Notes under the pieces: model-generated
The model's database searches: none
The model's input: only the letters and a program-made list of their open reading frames with translations
Told to the model about the DNA's origin: nothing
Shown: positions 33,868 to 41,229 of the stretch, one piece after another
Numbering within the stretch: the first letter of the stretch is position 1
Layout of the letters: each line of letters opens with the position of its first letter
From: Beijerinckiaceae bacterium
GTDB lineage: Bacteria; Pseudomonadota; Alphaproteobacteria; Rhizobiales; Beijerinckiaceae
DNA: 41,342 nucleotides
Reading direction: 5' to 3'
Assembly: GCA_019745195.1 (NCBI GenBank)
Contig: JAIETL010000041.1
Coordinates: forward strand, 1-41,342
Position numbers and translations under genes: made by a program

Positions 33868-35063
33868 CCGAAATGGATAGTCCTTCGCCCGCTCCCCTCG
33901 CCGGCCTGCGCGTCCTCGAACTCGCGCGCATCCTCGCCGGGCCGTGGATCGGCCAGTTGCTGGCCGATCTCGGGGCCGACGTCGTCAAGGTCGAGGCGCC
34001 CGAGGGCGACGACACACGACAATGGGGGCCACCCTTCGTCGAGAGCGTGGGCGAAGAGCATCTCTCGGCCGCCTATTTCCACTCGGCCAACCGCGGCAAG
34101 CGCTCGATCACGGCCGATTTCCGCACGGCGGAAGGCCAGGCGCTGGTGCGCAGGCTCGCCGCGCACGCCGATGTCGTGGTCGAGAACTTCAAGGTCGGGG
34201 GCTTGCAGAAATACGGGCTCGACTCGGCCTCGCTGCGCGCCGCCTACCCTCGGCTGATCTATTGTTCGGTAACGGGTTTTGGCCAGACCGGCCCCTATGC
34301 CCCACGCGCGGGCTATGATTTTCTCGTGCAGGGCATGGGCGGGCCGATGTCGGTCACCGGCGAGCCCGAGGGCGCGCCGATGAAGGCCGGCTATGCGGTG
34401 GCCGACATCTATACGGGCTTGTACGCCTCGGTCGGCATCCTCTCGGCGCTGCGCCGGCGCGACGCCACCGGCGAGGGCGCGAGCCTCGACATGGCGCTGC
34501 TCGACGCGCAGGTCGCGGTGCTCGGCAACCAGGCGATGAACTATCTGGTTTCGGGCAAACCGCCGGCGCGGCTCGGTAACGCGCATCCCAACATCGTGCC
34601 CTATGATGTGTTTCCGGTCGCCGACGGGCACATCATCATCGCCACCGGCAATGACGGGCAGTGGCGCAAGCTCTGCGAGGTGCTGGGCGAGCCGACGCTT
34701 GCCGGCCATGCCGACTATGCCGAGAACCGCGCCCGCATCGCCAACCGCGTCGCACTGACCGCGCATCTGCATGGGCTGACGCAGCGCTTCGCGAAGGCCG
34801 ATCTGCTGGCGGCGCTGGAGGCCGTGGGCGTACCGGCGGGGCCGATCAACGCGGTCGACGAGGTTTTCGCCGATCCGCAGATCGTGGCGCGTGGGGTCAG
34901 GGTCGATCTGCCGAGCGCGGACGCGAAGGGAGGCTCGATCCCAACGGTAGCCTCGCCGATCGTCATCGATGGCGTGCGGCAGGTTACGCAGCGCCCGAGC
35001 CCGCGGCTCGGCGAGCACGCCGACGAGATTTTGAACGATCCGGCCTGGGGAGGCGGGCGGTGA
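33864..35063 (+). CDS. CaiB/BaiF-family CoA-transferase, probable glutarate CoA-transferase
   Basis: A 399-residue class III CoA-transferase. The family start PLAGLRVLELARILAGPW is followed by LLADLGADVVKVE, NRGKRSI and GYDFLVQGMGG, and the catalytic Asp is D181 in VADIYTG, equivalent to D169 of formyl-CoA transferase. Such genes commonly sit beside gcdH, where they use succinyl-CoA to activate glutarate (SUGCT/PP_0159 type). That assignment rests on context. The start overlaps the TraX-like gene stop. The downstream convergent gene is a VapC toxin, 5 bases away. Confidence 0.9.
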   Translation: MTEMDSPSPAPLAGLRVLELARILAGPWIGQLLADLGADVVKVEAPEGDDTRQWGPPFVESVGEEHLSAAYFHSANRGKRSITADFRTAEGQALVRRLAAHADVVVENFKVGGLQKYGLDSASLRAAYPRLIYCSVTGFGQTGPYAPRAGYDFLVQGMGGPMSVTGEPEGAPMKAGYAVADIYTGLYASVGILSALRRRDATGEGASLDMALLDAQVAVLGNQAMNYLVSGKPPARLGNAHPNIVPYDVFPVADGHIIIATGNDGQWRKLCEVLGEPTLAGHADYAENRARIANRVALTAHLHGLTQRFAKADLLAALEAVGVPAGPINAVDEVFADPQIVARGVRVDLPSADAKGGSIPTVASPIVIDGVRQVTQRPSPRLGEHADEILNDPAWGGGR

Positions 35064-35068
35064 GCCGC

Positions 35069-35452
35069 TTACCAGAGGCGGCGCGCGCCGAGAGCATCGA
35101 AGGCGGTGTCGGGAGAGATCAGTGTCAGGCCTTCCACCAGCGCTTGGCCTGCGAGCATTCGATCGAACGGGTCTCGATGTTCGCCTGGGACAAGGCCACC
35201 GCGAAGCGCGTGCTCATGGCGGAAGGCCAACAGCTCAAAGCCGTCGGCTGCGCAATGCTGTGCGAAGTCAGCGACAAATGGCTGGACCTGCGGCAGCTTT
35301 CCGATACGCAGTTTGGTCGCAAGCTCCATCGCCGTGACAGAGCTCACGACGACACGATCAGCCTTCCTGACGGCGTTAAGCGCAGTCGCAGACAACCGGC
35401 GAGTGTCGTAAACCCACCAGATCAGCGTGGCGGAGTCGAGAAGAAGTCCCAA
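35069..35452 (-). CDS. VapC-type PIN-domain toxin
   Basis: A 127-residue PIN-domain ribonuclease. Acidic metal-binding residues are visible: D6 in LLLDSATLIWW, E43 in TAMELATKLRIGK, D94/D97 in HRDPFDRMLAGQA and D115 in ISPDTAF. The start is a TTG at 35452, forced by the closeness of D6 to the N-terminus; it overlaps the antitoxin gene by 31 bases. Toxin after antitoxin with overlapping frames is the standard order. It likely cleaves RNA when unbound. Confidence 0.92.
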   Translation of the reverse strand: MGLLLDSATLIWWVYDTRRLSATALNAVRKADRVVVSSVTAMELATKLRIGKLPQVQPFVADFAQHCAADGFELLAFRHEHALRGGLVPGEHRDPFDRMLAGQALVEGLTLISPDTAFDALGARRLW

Positions 35453-35691
35453 TCATCTCTCCCTTCCCAGAGTCGCAGTTCATCCTCGGGCAGCGGGTCA
35501 AAGATTTCGTCACCGACGTTTATCATGCCCTGCATCCGCCCGGGCACACGCTCCGGCCGCTTGGTCTCGATCGCCACCAGCCGCGCGATCGGCTTGTCGC
35601 GGCGCGAGATCACGACCTCGCCGCCCTTCTCGACCTCTTCGAGCAGGCGCGAGAGATGCGTTTTCGCCTCATGAACGGTGACACGGGTCAT
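35422..35691 (-). CDS. Phd/YefM-family antitoxin
   Basis: An 89-residue antitoxin. The N-terminal DNA-binding domain reads TRVTVHEAKTHLSRLLEEV and continues through SRRDKPIARLVAI, the Phd/YefM signature. The C-terminal acidic/aromatic tail (EGRDDWDFF) is the probable toxin-binding segment. Two tandem ATGs occur; the second (35691) lies 5 bases after AGGAGG and is preferred, while the first (35694) would add one Met. It precedes and overlaps the toxin gene and probably represses the pair through the palindrome at 35715-35730. Confidence 0.9.
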   Translation of the reverse strand: MTRVTVHEAKTHLSRLLEEVEKGGEVVISRRDKPIARLVAIETKRPERVPGRMQGMINVGDEIFDPLPEDELRLWEGRDDWDFFSTPPR

Positions 35692-35714
35692 CATCGCCTC
35701 CTCTTCAATATGAC

Positions 35715-35730
35715 CAACTTAGCTAAGTTG
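35715..35730. promoter_or_regulatory. Perfect 16-bp palindrome, toxin-antitoxin operator
   Basis: CAACTTAGCTAAGTTG is exactly self-complementary and lies 20-24 bases upstream of the antitoxin start. It also ends 14 bases before the divergent TPP-enzyme start at 35745. Phd/YefM antitoxins bind such palindromes, so autorepression is a strong inference, and an effect on the TPP gene is possible. Confidence 0.75.
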
Positions 35731-35744
35731 TACGGACAGGGTCA

Positions 35745-37421
35745 ATGACGACACAACCACGCACCGGCGGGCAGATCCTCGTCGACCAGCTTCTGATCCA
35801 TGGCGCGACCGACGCCTTCTGCGTGCCCGGCGAGAGCTATCTCGCCGTGCTCGACGCGCTGCATGACGCCTCGCTCAAGGTCACGATCTGCCGGGCCGAG
35901 GGCGGCGCCTGCATGATGGCCGAGGCCGCCGGCAAGCTGACAGGCAGGCCCGGCATCTGCTTTGTCACGCGCGGGCCAGGCGCGACCAACGCCTCGCCCG
36001 GCATCCATATCGCCGATCAGGATTCGACGCCGCTGATCCTGTTCGTCGGGCAGGTCGAGCGCGGCATGCGCGAGCGCGAGGCCTTTCAGGAACTCGACTA
36101 CCGCGCCGTCTTCGGCACGATGACGAAATGGACGACCGAGATCGACGACGCGGCCCGCATCCCCGAGATCATCAGCCGCGCCTTCCATGTCGCAACCTCC
36201 GGCCGGCCCGGCCCGGTGGTGATCGCGCTGCCCGAGGACGTGCTGACCGACCTCGCCGATGTGCCGGACGCTCAGCCCTATCAGGTCACCGAAACGCACC
36301 CGTCGCTGCTGCAGACGATCGACCTGCAGAGGCGGCTCTGGGCGGCGAAATCTCCCGTCGCCATCCTCGGCGGCTCGCGTTGGGATGCGCAGGCGATCGG
36401 GCGCTTCCAGCGTTTCGCCGAGCGCTTCGACCTGCCGGTCGCGGTCTCGTTCCGCCGGCAGATGCTGTTTCCGGCGGATCATCCCAATTTCGCTGGCGAT
36501 CTCGGCATCGGGCCGAACCCGAAGCTGCTGAAACGCATCCAGGACAGCGACCTCGTCATCCTCGTCGGCGGCAGGCTCTCCGAAATGCCGAGCCAGTCCT
36601 ACACCCTGTTCGGCATCCCCGAGCCGGGCCGGCCGCTGGTCCATGTCCATCCCGATGCGGAGGAACTCGGCCGCGTCTACCGGCCGGCGCTCGCCATCAA
36701 CGCCTCGCCGACGGCGTTCTGCGCCGCTCTGGAAACCGTGCATCCGCCGCAGGAGATCGCCTGGGCCGGCGCGGCCGCCGAAGCCCATGAGGCCTATCTC
36801 GGCTGGAGCGAGCAGCCCGCGCCAGTGCAGGGCACATTCCATCCCGGCGAGGCGGTGACCTGGCTCAGACGGTATCTCCCGGTCGATGCGATCATCTGCA
36901 ACGGCGCGGGCAACTACGCCACCTGGGTGCATCGCTTCCACCGCTTCACGAGTTTCGCGACGCAGCTTGCGCCGACATCGGGCTCGATGGGTTATGGCGT
37001 GCCGGCCGCGATCGGCGCGAAGCGGCTCTATCCGGAGCGCACCGTGGTGGCGTTTGCCGGCGATGGCTGCTTCCTGATGAACGGGCAGGATTTCGCGACC
37101 GCTGTCCAGTACGACCTCGGCGTCGTCGTCGTCGTCATCGACAACGGCATGTACGGCACCATCCGGATGCATCAGGAGAAGCACTATCCCGGCCGCGTTT
37201 CGGCGACCGAGCTGAAGAACCCCGATTTCGCCGCCTATGCCCGCGCCTTCGGCGGCCATGGCGAGCGTGTCGAGACGACGGCCGAGTTTGGTCCGGCCTT
37301 CGAGCGCGCGGTGGCCAGCGGGAAACCGGCGATCATCCATTGCCTGCTCGACCCCGAGGTGATCACTCCGGCCAAGACGCTCTCCACCATCCGTGAGGAG
37401 GCGTTCGCGGCAAAGGCCTGA
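35745..37421 (+). CDS. Acetolactate-synthase-like TPP-binding enzyme
   Basis: A 558-residue thiamine-diphosphate enzyme with all cofactor features intact: E52 in ICRAEGGACMMAEA, GPGATNASPGIHIA, and the C-terminal metal motif GDGCFLMNGQDFATA (GDG at 439-441) ending in IDNGMYG with N467. It resembles acetolactate synthase catalytic subunits, but no regulatory subunit gene (ilvH) follows, so it is more likely a catabolic decarboxylase or ligase paralogue than the biosynthetic enzyme. AGGG lies 5 bases before the ATG. It stands alone on this strand, divergent from the toxin-antitoxin pair and sharing its short promoter gap. Substrate unknown. Confidence 0.9.
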   Translation: MTTQPRTGGQILVDQLLIHGATDAFCVPGESYLAVLDALHDASLKVTICRAEGGACMMAEAAGKLTGRPGICFVTRGPGATNASPGIHIADQDSTPLILFVGQVERGMREREAFQELDYRAVFGTMTKWTTEIDDAARIPEIISRAFHVATSGRPGPVVIALPEDVLTDLADVPDAQPYQVTETHPSLLQTIDLQRRLWAAKSPVAILGGSRWDAQAIGRFQRFAERFDLPVAVSFRRQMLFPADHPNFAGDLGIGPNPKLLKRIQDSDLVILVGGRLSEMPSQSYTLFGIPEPGRPLVHVHPDAEELGRVYRPALAINASPTAFCAALETVHPPQEIAWAGAAAEAHEAYLGWSEQPAPVQGTFHPGEAVTWLRRYLPVDAIICNGAGNYATWVHRFHRFTSFATQLAPTSGSMGYGVPAAIGAKRLYPERTVVAFAGDGCFLMNGQDFATAVQYDLGVVVVVIDNGMYGTIRMHQEKHYPGRVSATELKNPDFAAYARAFGGHGERVETTAEFGPAFERAVASGKPAIIHCLLDPEVITPAKTLSTIREEAFAAKA

Positions 37422-37510
37422 GGGGCCGTATCCGCTGCGTCTCGGCTGACGGATCGGCCGCTAGCGTCCGCTTAACGACAACGGCGGATTCGCATTGAAC
37501 TTTTGCCCGT

Positions 37511-37536
37511 CCTGATCGTTTGAAGAGGCGATCAGG
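37511..37536 (+). promoter_or_regulatory. Hairpin overlapping the ribosome site of the next gene
   Basis: CCTGATCG (37511-37518) and CGATCAGG (37529-37536) form a perfect 8-bp stem with a 10-base loop. The 3' arm contains the first bases of the AGGAGAG ribosome site (37534-37540) of the gene at 37549. It may hide the site in the mRNA or be a DNA operator. Confidence 0.4.
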
Positions 37537-37548
37537 AGAGCGACGGCG

Positions 37549-38070
37549 ATGATGCGGGTCAGGTTTATTGCGATGGGCGTTGCAGGCGCTGCCATGCTGG
37601 CGGCAGCGCCGCAGGCGCAGGCTGCCAACATTTTCGACGATTTCGCCAGGGCGTTCTTCGGCAGGCCGGCCGCGCCGCAGCAGCAGGTCTACAGCAACCC
37701 GCTGGAGATGACTGTCCAGCCGCGACGCAAGGCGCCGAAGTTTTCCGAGACGTCGAGCAAACCGCCTCCGCCGGTGGTCCAGCTCGATCCGGCGACCGAC
37801 CCGAACTGGTATCTGGCCGATCCGACGCTCAGGCGCGGCGACATCGTCGTCACCAATCGTGGCGTGCTGGTCTATCAGGGCCGCGACAGCGATGCGCTGC
37901 GCCGCAGCGACTTCGCGGCGCTGGGTAGCGGAAAGCCAAGTGCGAAGAAAGCTGGCCCGGGCGCATGGCAGCAGCAGCTCCAGCAGGCCGCGGCCGGCGG
38001 GCGCAGCTTCTTCCGCTACGACGCGCCTGCGATAGCGACCGTGTCGCTCACGGATACGAAACCCAACTAA
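37549..38070 (+). CDS. Small secreted protein, unknown function
   Basis: A 173-residue protein with a clear Sec signal peptide (MMRVRFIAMGVAGAAMLAAA..., likely cleavage after residue 25, AQA|AN). The mature part is Pro/Gln/Lys-rich and low in complexity, with one more structured stretch around residues 80-125 (NWYLADPTLRRGDIVVTNRG and VYQGRDSDALRRSDF). That region suggests a small periplasmic domain; I do not recognise it. AGGAGAG lies 8 bases before the ATG. It is convergent with the SDR gene (16-base gap). Confidence 0.8.
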   Translation: MMRVRFIAMGVAGAAMLAAAPQAQAANIFDDFARAFFGRPAAPQQQVYSNPLEMTVQPRRKAPKFSETSSKPPPPVVQLDPATDPNWYLADPTLRRGDIVVTNRGVLVYQGRDSDALRRSDFAALGSGKPSAKKAGPGAWQQQLQQAAAGGRSFFRYDAPAIATVSLTDTKPN

Positions 38071-38086
38071 ACCGCCCGGCCGCGCC

Positions 38087-38794
38087 TCAATAGGTCGCGC
38101 GGCCGCCCGACAGATCGAACACCGCTCCCGTCGAGAAGCTGCAGCGCTCGCTTGAAAGCCACGCGACAAGCTCCGCGAGCTCATCCACTGAGCCGAGCCG
38201 GCCGAGCGGGCTCTTGGAGATCATGGTCGCGACGGTCTGCTCGCTCATCTGCATGAGCAATTCGGTCTCGATCGCGGCCGGCGCGACGGCGTTGACCAGC
38301 ACGCCCGTGCCCGCCAACTCCTTGCCATGAGCCTTGGTCAGGGCGATGACGCCGGCCTTGGCGGCGCTGTAGGCGCCCAGCGTCGGCGTGCCCTCCTTGC
38401 CGGCGAGAGAAGCGATGTTGACGATGCGGCCATAGCCGCGCGCCGTCATGACCGCTGCGACAGCGCGCGAGCACAGGAACGTGCCGGCGAGGTTCACCGC
38501 CTGGACGCGCTGCCATTGGGCCAGAGGCGTCTCCGCGATCGTCGTTGAAGGGCCGGTGAAGCCCGCATTGTTGACCAGCACCGCGATCGGTCCGTGACGC
38601 GCCTCCGTCTCGGCCGTCGCGGCCTCGACCGCAGCTTCGTCCGCGACATCGCAGGCGACGAATCCGTGCGGCGACGCGCCGGCGGCGAGATCCCAGACGA
38701 TCGGCGTCAGCCCGTCCTGCGCGAGCCTACCGGCAACGGCATCGCCGATCCCTTTGCCTCCGCCCGTGACGACGGCGATTCGTTGCTGCGGCAT
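38087..38794 (-). CDS. Short-chain dehydrogenase/reductase
   Basis: A 235-residue classical SDR. TGGGKGIG near residues 10-17 binds NAD(P), CDVADEAA follows near residue 48, NNAG is near residue 75, and the catalytic Ser and YSAAK are near residues 128 and 142-146. The C-terminal LSSERCSFSTGAVFDLSGG is typical of FabG-like sugar/polyol dehydrogenases. It starts 6 bases after the transaldolase stop on the same strand, so the two form an operon. A role in sugar or polyol use is inferred from the transaldolase and the ABC transporter upstream. Confidence 0.92.
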   Translation of the reverse strand: MPQQRIAVVTGGGKGIGDAVAGRLAQDGLTPIVWDLAAGASPHGFVACDVADEAAVEAATAETEARHGPIAVLVNNAGFTGPSTTIAETPLAQWQRVQAVNLAGTFLCSRAVAAVMTARGYGRIVNIASLAGKEGTPTLGAYSAAKAGVIALTKAHGKELAGTGVLVNAVAPAAIETELLMQMSEQTVATMISKSPLGRLGSVDELAELVAWLSSERCSFSTGAVFDLSGGRATY

Positions 38795-38800
38795 CGTCGT

Positions 38801-39760
38801 TCAGGCCAGCCGCGCCGCGACCAGCTTACGCAAGCCCCGCAGATCCTTGACGAAGCCGCGAATGCCCTCCGAAAGCTTGTCGCTGGCCATGGCGTCCTCG
38901 TTCATGGCGAAGCGGAAGGCCTTTTCGTCCAGCGTCATCTTGGCCGGGGCCTCGCCGGGGGCGTCGGGGGCGAGCCGGCGCGGCAGATCGCCCGTCGCGG
39001 CGGCCAGTTCGTCGAGCAGGCCTGGCCCGATCGTCAGCCGGTCGCAGCCGGCCAGCGCCTCGATCTCACCCGTGTTGCGGAAGGACGCGCCCATCACCAC
39101 GGTCGCGATGCCATGGGTCTTGTAATAGGCATAGATGCTTTTCACCGAGACGACACCGGGGTCGGTCTCGGTCGTGTAGGGCCCTCCACCGGCCTTGACG
39201 TGCCAGTCGAGGATGCGGCCGACGAAGGGCGAGATCAGGAAGGCCTTCGCATCGGCGCAGGCGACCGCCTGCGGCAGGGCGAAGAGCAGCGTGAGATTGC
39301 AGTCGATGCCCTCGGCCTGCAGCACTTTCGCCGCCTGGATGCCTTCCCAGGTCGAGGCGATCTTGATCAGGATGCGGTCCTTGTCGATGCCGCGCGCCTT
39401 GTAGGCGGCGATAATGGCGCGGGCCTTGTCGATCGTCGCCTGCGTGTCGAAGGAGAGGTCGGCGTCGACCTCGGTCGAGACGCGGCCCGGCACGATCTTC
39501 GTCAGTTCGGCGCCGAAGGCGACAGCGAGCCGATCGCAGACCGCATGCACGGCAGCCTCACTGGCGCCGCCCTCGCGCTTGCCCCAGTCGATCGCCTCAT
39601 CGACGAGATGGGCGTAGGCCGGGGTCTCGACGGCCTTCAGGATCAGCGTCGGGTTCGTGGTGCAATCGACCGGCTTGAGCCGGCGCACCGCCTCGATGTC
39701 GCCGGTGTCGGCGACGACAACGGTCATCTCGCGGAGCTGATCGAGTTTGGAAGCAGTCAT
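38801..39760 (-). CDS. tal: Transaldolase
   Basis: A 319-residue class I transaldolase (TalB type) of the non-oxidative pentose phosphate pathway, moving a dihydroxyacetone unit between sugar phosphates. The Schiff-base K133 is in RILIKIASTWEGI. D18 in VADTGD and E97 in STEVDADLS are the other catalytic positions, and CTTNPTLILKA is the signature region. Length matches E. coli TalB. It is co-transcribed with the SDR downstream. Upstream on the same strand, beyond a brnT-brnA pair on the other strand, are sugar ABC permeases, so it may serve a specific sugar/polyol pathway as well as central metabolism. Confidence 0.95.
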   Translation of the reverse strand: MTASKLDQLREMTVVVADTGDIEAVRRLKPVDCTTNPTLILKAVETPAYAHLVDEAIDWGKREGGASEAAVHAVCDRLAVAFGAELTKIVPGRVSTEVDADLSFDTQATIDKARAIIAAYKARGIDKDRILIKIASTWEGIQAAKVLQAEGIDCNLTLLFALPQAVACADAKAFLISPFVGRILDWHVKAGGGPYTTETDPGVVSVKSIYAYYKTHGIATVVMGASFRNTGEIEALAGCDRLTIGPGLLDELAAATGDLPRRLAPDAPGEAPAKMTLDEKAFRFAMNEDAMASDKLSEGIRGFVKDLRGLRKLVAARLA

Positions 39761-39824
39761 AAACGGCCCTCACTAGGCGCACAGGTTGCGGCGGAATGCC
39801 GGATTTGAAACGGCGACACAAATC

Positions 39825-39832
39825 GTGTACAC
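39825..39832. promoter_or_regulatory. Short palindrome upstream of brnT-brnA
   Basis: GTGTACAC is a perfect 8-bp palindrome 23 bases before the brnT start, in the only gap available for the promoter. BrnA antitoxins repress their own operon, so this is a candidate operator; the shortness makes it tentative. Confidence 0.35.
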
Positions 39833-39855
39833 AGACTTAGCGTCGGAACCATTGA

Positions 39856-40140
39856 ATGAAGCAGCTCTTATTCGATTGGGATCCCGACAAACGGCGATCC
39901 AATATCCAAAAGCACCGCTTGGACTTTATCAGGGCAGCCGAGATTTTCGAGGGTCCGATCGTCGAGGGGCTCGATGACCGTTTCGACTATGGCGAGGACC
40001 GCTGGATCGGTTACGGCCTCTCGCGAGGCACCGTCCTGAAGGTCGTCTATACGCGCGAGGACGATCTGATCCGAATCATCAGCGCACAGAAGGCCAACCC
40101 ACGTGAACACGACGCCTACTTCCAATCGTTACACCGTTGA
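39856..40140 (+). CDS. brnT: BrnT-family ribonuclease toxin
   Basis: A 94-residue type II toxin with a RelE-like fold. Family signature blocks are present: LFDWDPDKRRSNIQKHRLDF near the N-terminus, then RWIGYGLSRG and RIISAQKANPREHDAYF at the C-terminus. Length is typical. As in other brnTA operons, the toxin gene comes first and overlaps the antitoxin, here by 38 bases. The module is on the plus strand between two minus-strand sugar-metabolism segments and looks inserted there. Confidence 0.94.
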   Translation: MKQLLFDWDPDKRRSNIQKHRLDFIRAAEIFEGPIVEGLDDRFDYGEDRWIGYGLSRGTVLKVVYTREDDLIRIISAQKANPREHDAYFQSLHR

Positions 40141-40384
40141 GGACCTGAAGCGAATGCGCGACGAGGGCCTGGACGAAACAGCCGCATCGCCACCAGTGGA
40201 CGATGCTTTCGATCCAGATTTCTGGGCGCGGGCCAAGGTGGTCTATCCCTCGCACAAGGCTTCGATCCACCTGCGCATCGATAATGAGGTGCTCGACTGG
40301 TTCAAGTCGCAGGGGCCTGGCCATCTGACGCGCATGAACAGCGTCCTCAAAGGCTATTACGAAGCGCATAGGAAGCGCGGCTGA
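40103..40384 (+). CDS. brnA: BrnA-family antitoxin
   Basis: A 93-residue antitoxin. The C-terminal ribbon-helix-helix-like region reads HKASIHLRIDNEVLDWFKSQ and continues to LTRMNSVLKGYYEAH, the BrnA DNA-binding pattern. The start is a GTG at 40103 inside brnT; the first downstream ATG (40154) would remove the YTVEDLKRM segment that looks conserved, so the GTG is preferred. It should neutralise BrnT and repress the operon. The gene ends 8 bases before the convergent ABC permease stop. Confidence 0.9.
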   Translation: MNTTPTSNRYTVEDLKRMRDEGLDETAASPPVDDAFDPDFWARAKVVYPSHKASIHLRIDNEVLDWFKSQGPGHLTRMNSVLKGYYEAHRKRG

Positions 40385-40392
40385 CGCCAATC

Positions 40393-41229
40393 TCAGCTCT
40401 TCACCGCGCCGGCCGTCAGCCCCCCGACCATGTTCTTGCGAAAGCCGTAATAGATCACGGCGGGCGGGATGGCGTAGAGCAGGCCGGCCGCCATCAGCAG
40501 GTTCCAGGGCGCGTCGTCGGCCGAGAGGAAGAGCCCGAGCCCCACCGCGAGCGGCACGGCGCGTTCGCTGGAGAGCAGCAGGAAGGCGTAGAGATACTCG
40601 TTCCAGGCCAGCAGCAGCGCATAGATGCCGATGACCACCATGGAGGGCTTCATCAGCGGCAGATAGACCAGCCGGAAGAGCTGCAGCGAAGTCGCGCCAT
40701 CCATGATCGCCGCCTCGTCGAGTTCCTTGGGCAGCTTGTCGGAGGCCTGCTTCAGCACCCAGATCGCATAGGGCGAGGCGAGCGCGACCATGGCCAGGAT
40801 CAGCGCCGTCTGCGTGTTCAGCAGCCCATAATTGCCCATCGCCTTGTACATCGGGATGGCGAGGAAGGCGGCGGGGATCAGATAGGTCGCCAGCGCGAGG
40901 TTCATGATAGTGCGACCGCCTGCGACCTTGAGGCGGGAGATCGCGAAGGCCGCGAAGGTCGCGACGAACAGCGTCAGCAACCCGGTCGTGACCGCGATGA
41001 AGAAGCTGTTGAACATCTGCCGCCAGAAGTTCGACAGGTAGTAGTGCTGCTGGCTGAAGACGATCTGGAAGTTCTGCAGCGTCGGCTTCGCGGGCCAGAG
41101 CGTGCCGGCGAGCATCGATTCCTGGTTCGAGATCGACAGCACGAAGAGATGGTAGATCGGCATCAGCGTCCAGAGCAGGACGGGGATGGCGATGAGGATG
41201 AGCTTGCCCTCGTCGATGACCTTCCTCAT
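40393..41229 (-). CDS. Carbohydrate ABC transporter permease (MalG type)
   Basis: A 278-residue inner-membrane permease with six predicted helices. The EAA motif that contacts the ATPase lies at about residues 169-188 (ELDEAAIMDGATSLQLFRLV). Length, N-terminal helix and C-terminal GGLTAGAVKS ending are typical of CUT1-family MalG/UgpE proteins. Its ATG overlaps the stop of the upstream partner permease (ATGA). The ATPase and binding-protein genes must lie outside the window. A sugar, polyol or glycerol-phosphate-type substrate is expected. Confidence 0.93.
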   Translation of the reverse strand: MRKVIDEGKLILIAIPVLLWTLMPIYHLFVLSISNQESMLAGTLWPAKPTLQNFQIVFSQQHYYLSNFWRQMFNSFFIAVTTGLLTLFVATFAAFAISRLKVAGGRTIMNLALATYLIPAAFLAIPMYKAMGNYGLLNTQTALILAMVALASPYAIWVLKQASDKLPKELDEAAIMDGATSLQLFRLVYLPLMKPSMVVIGIYALLLAWNEYLYAFLLLSSERAVPLAVGLGLFLSADDAPWNLLMAAGLLYAIPPAVIYYGFRKNMVGGLTAGAVKS

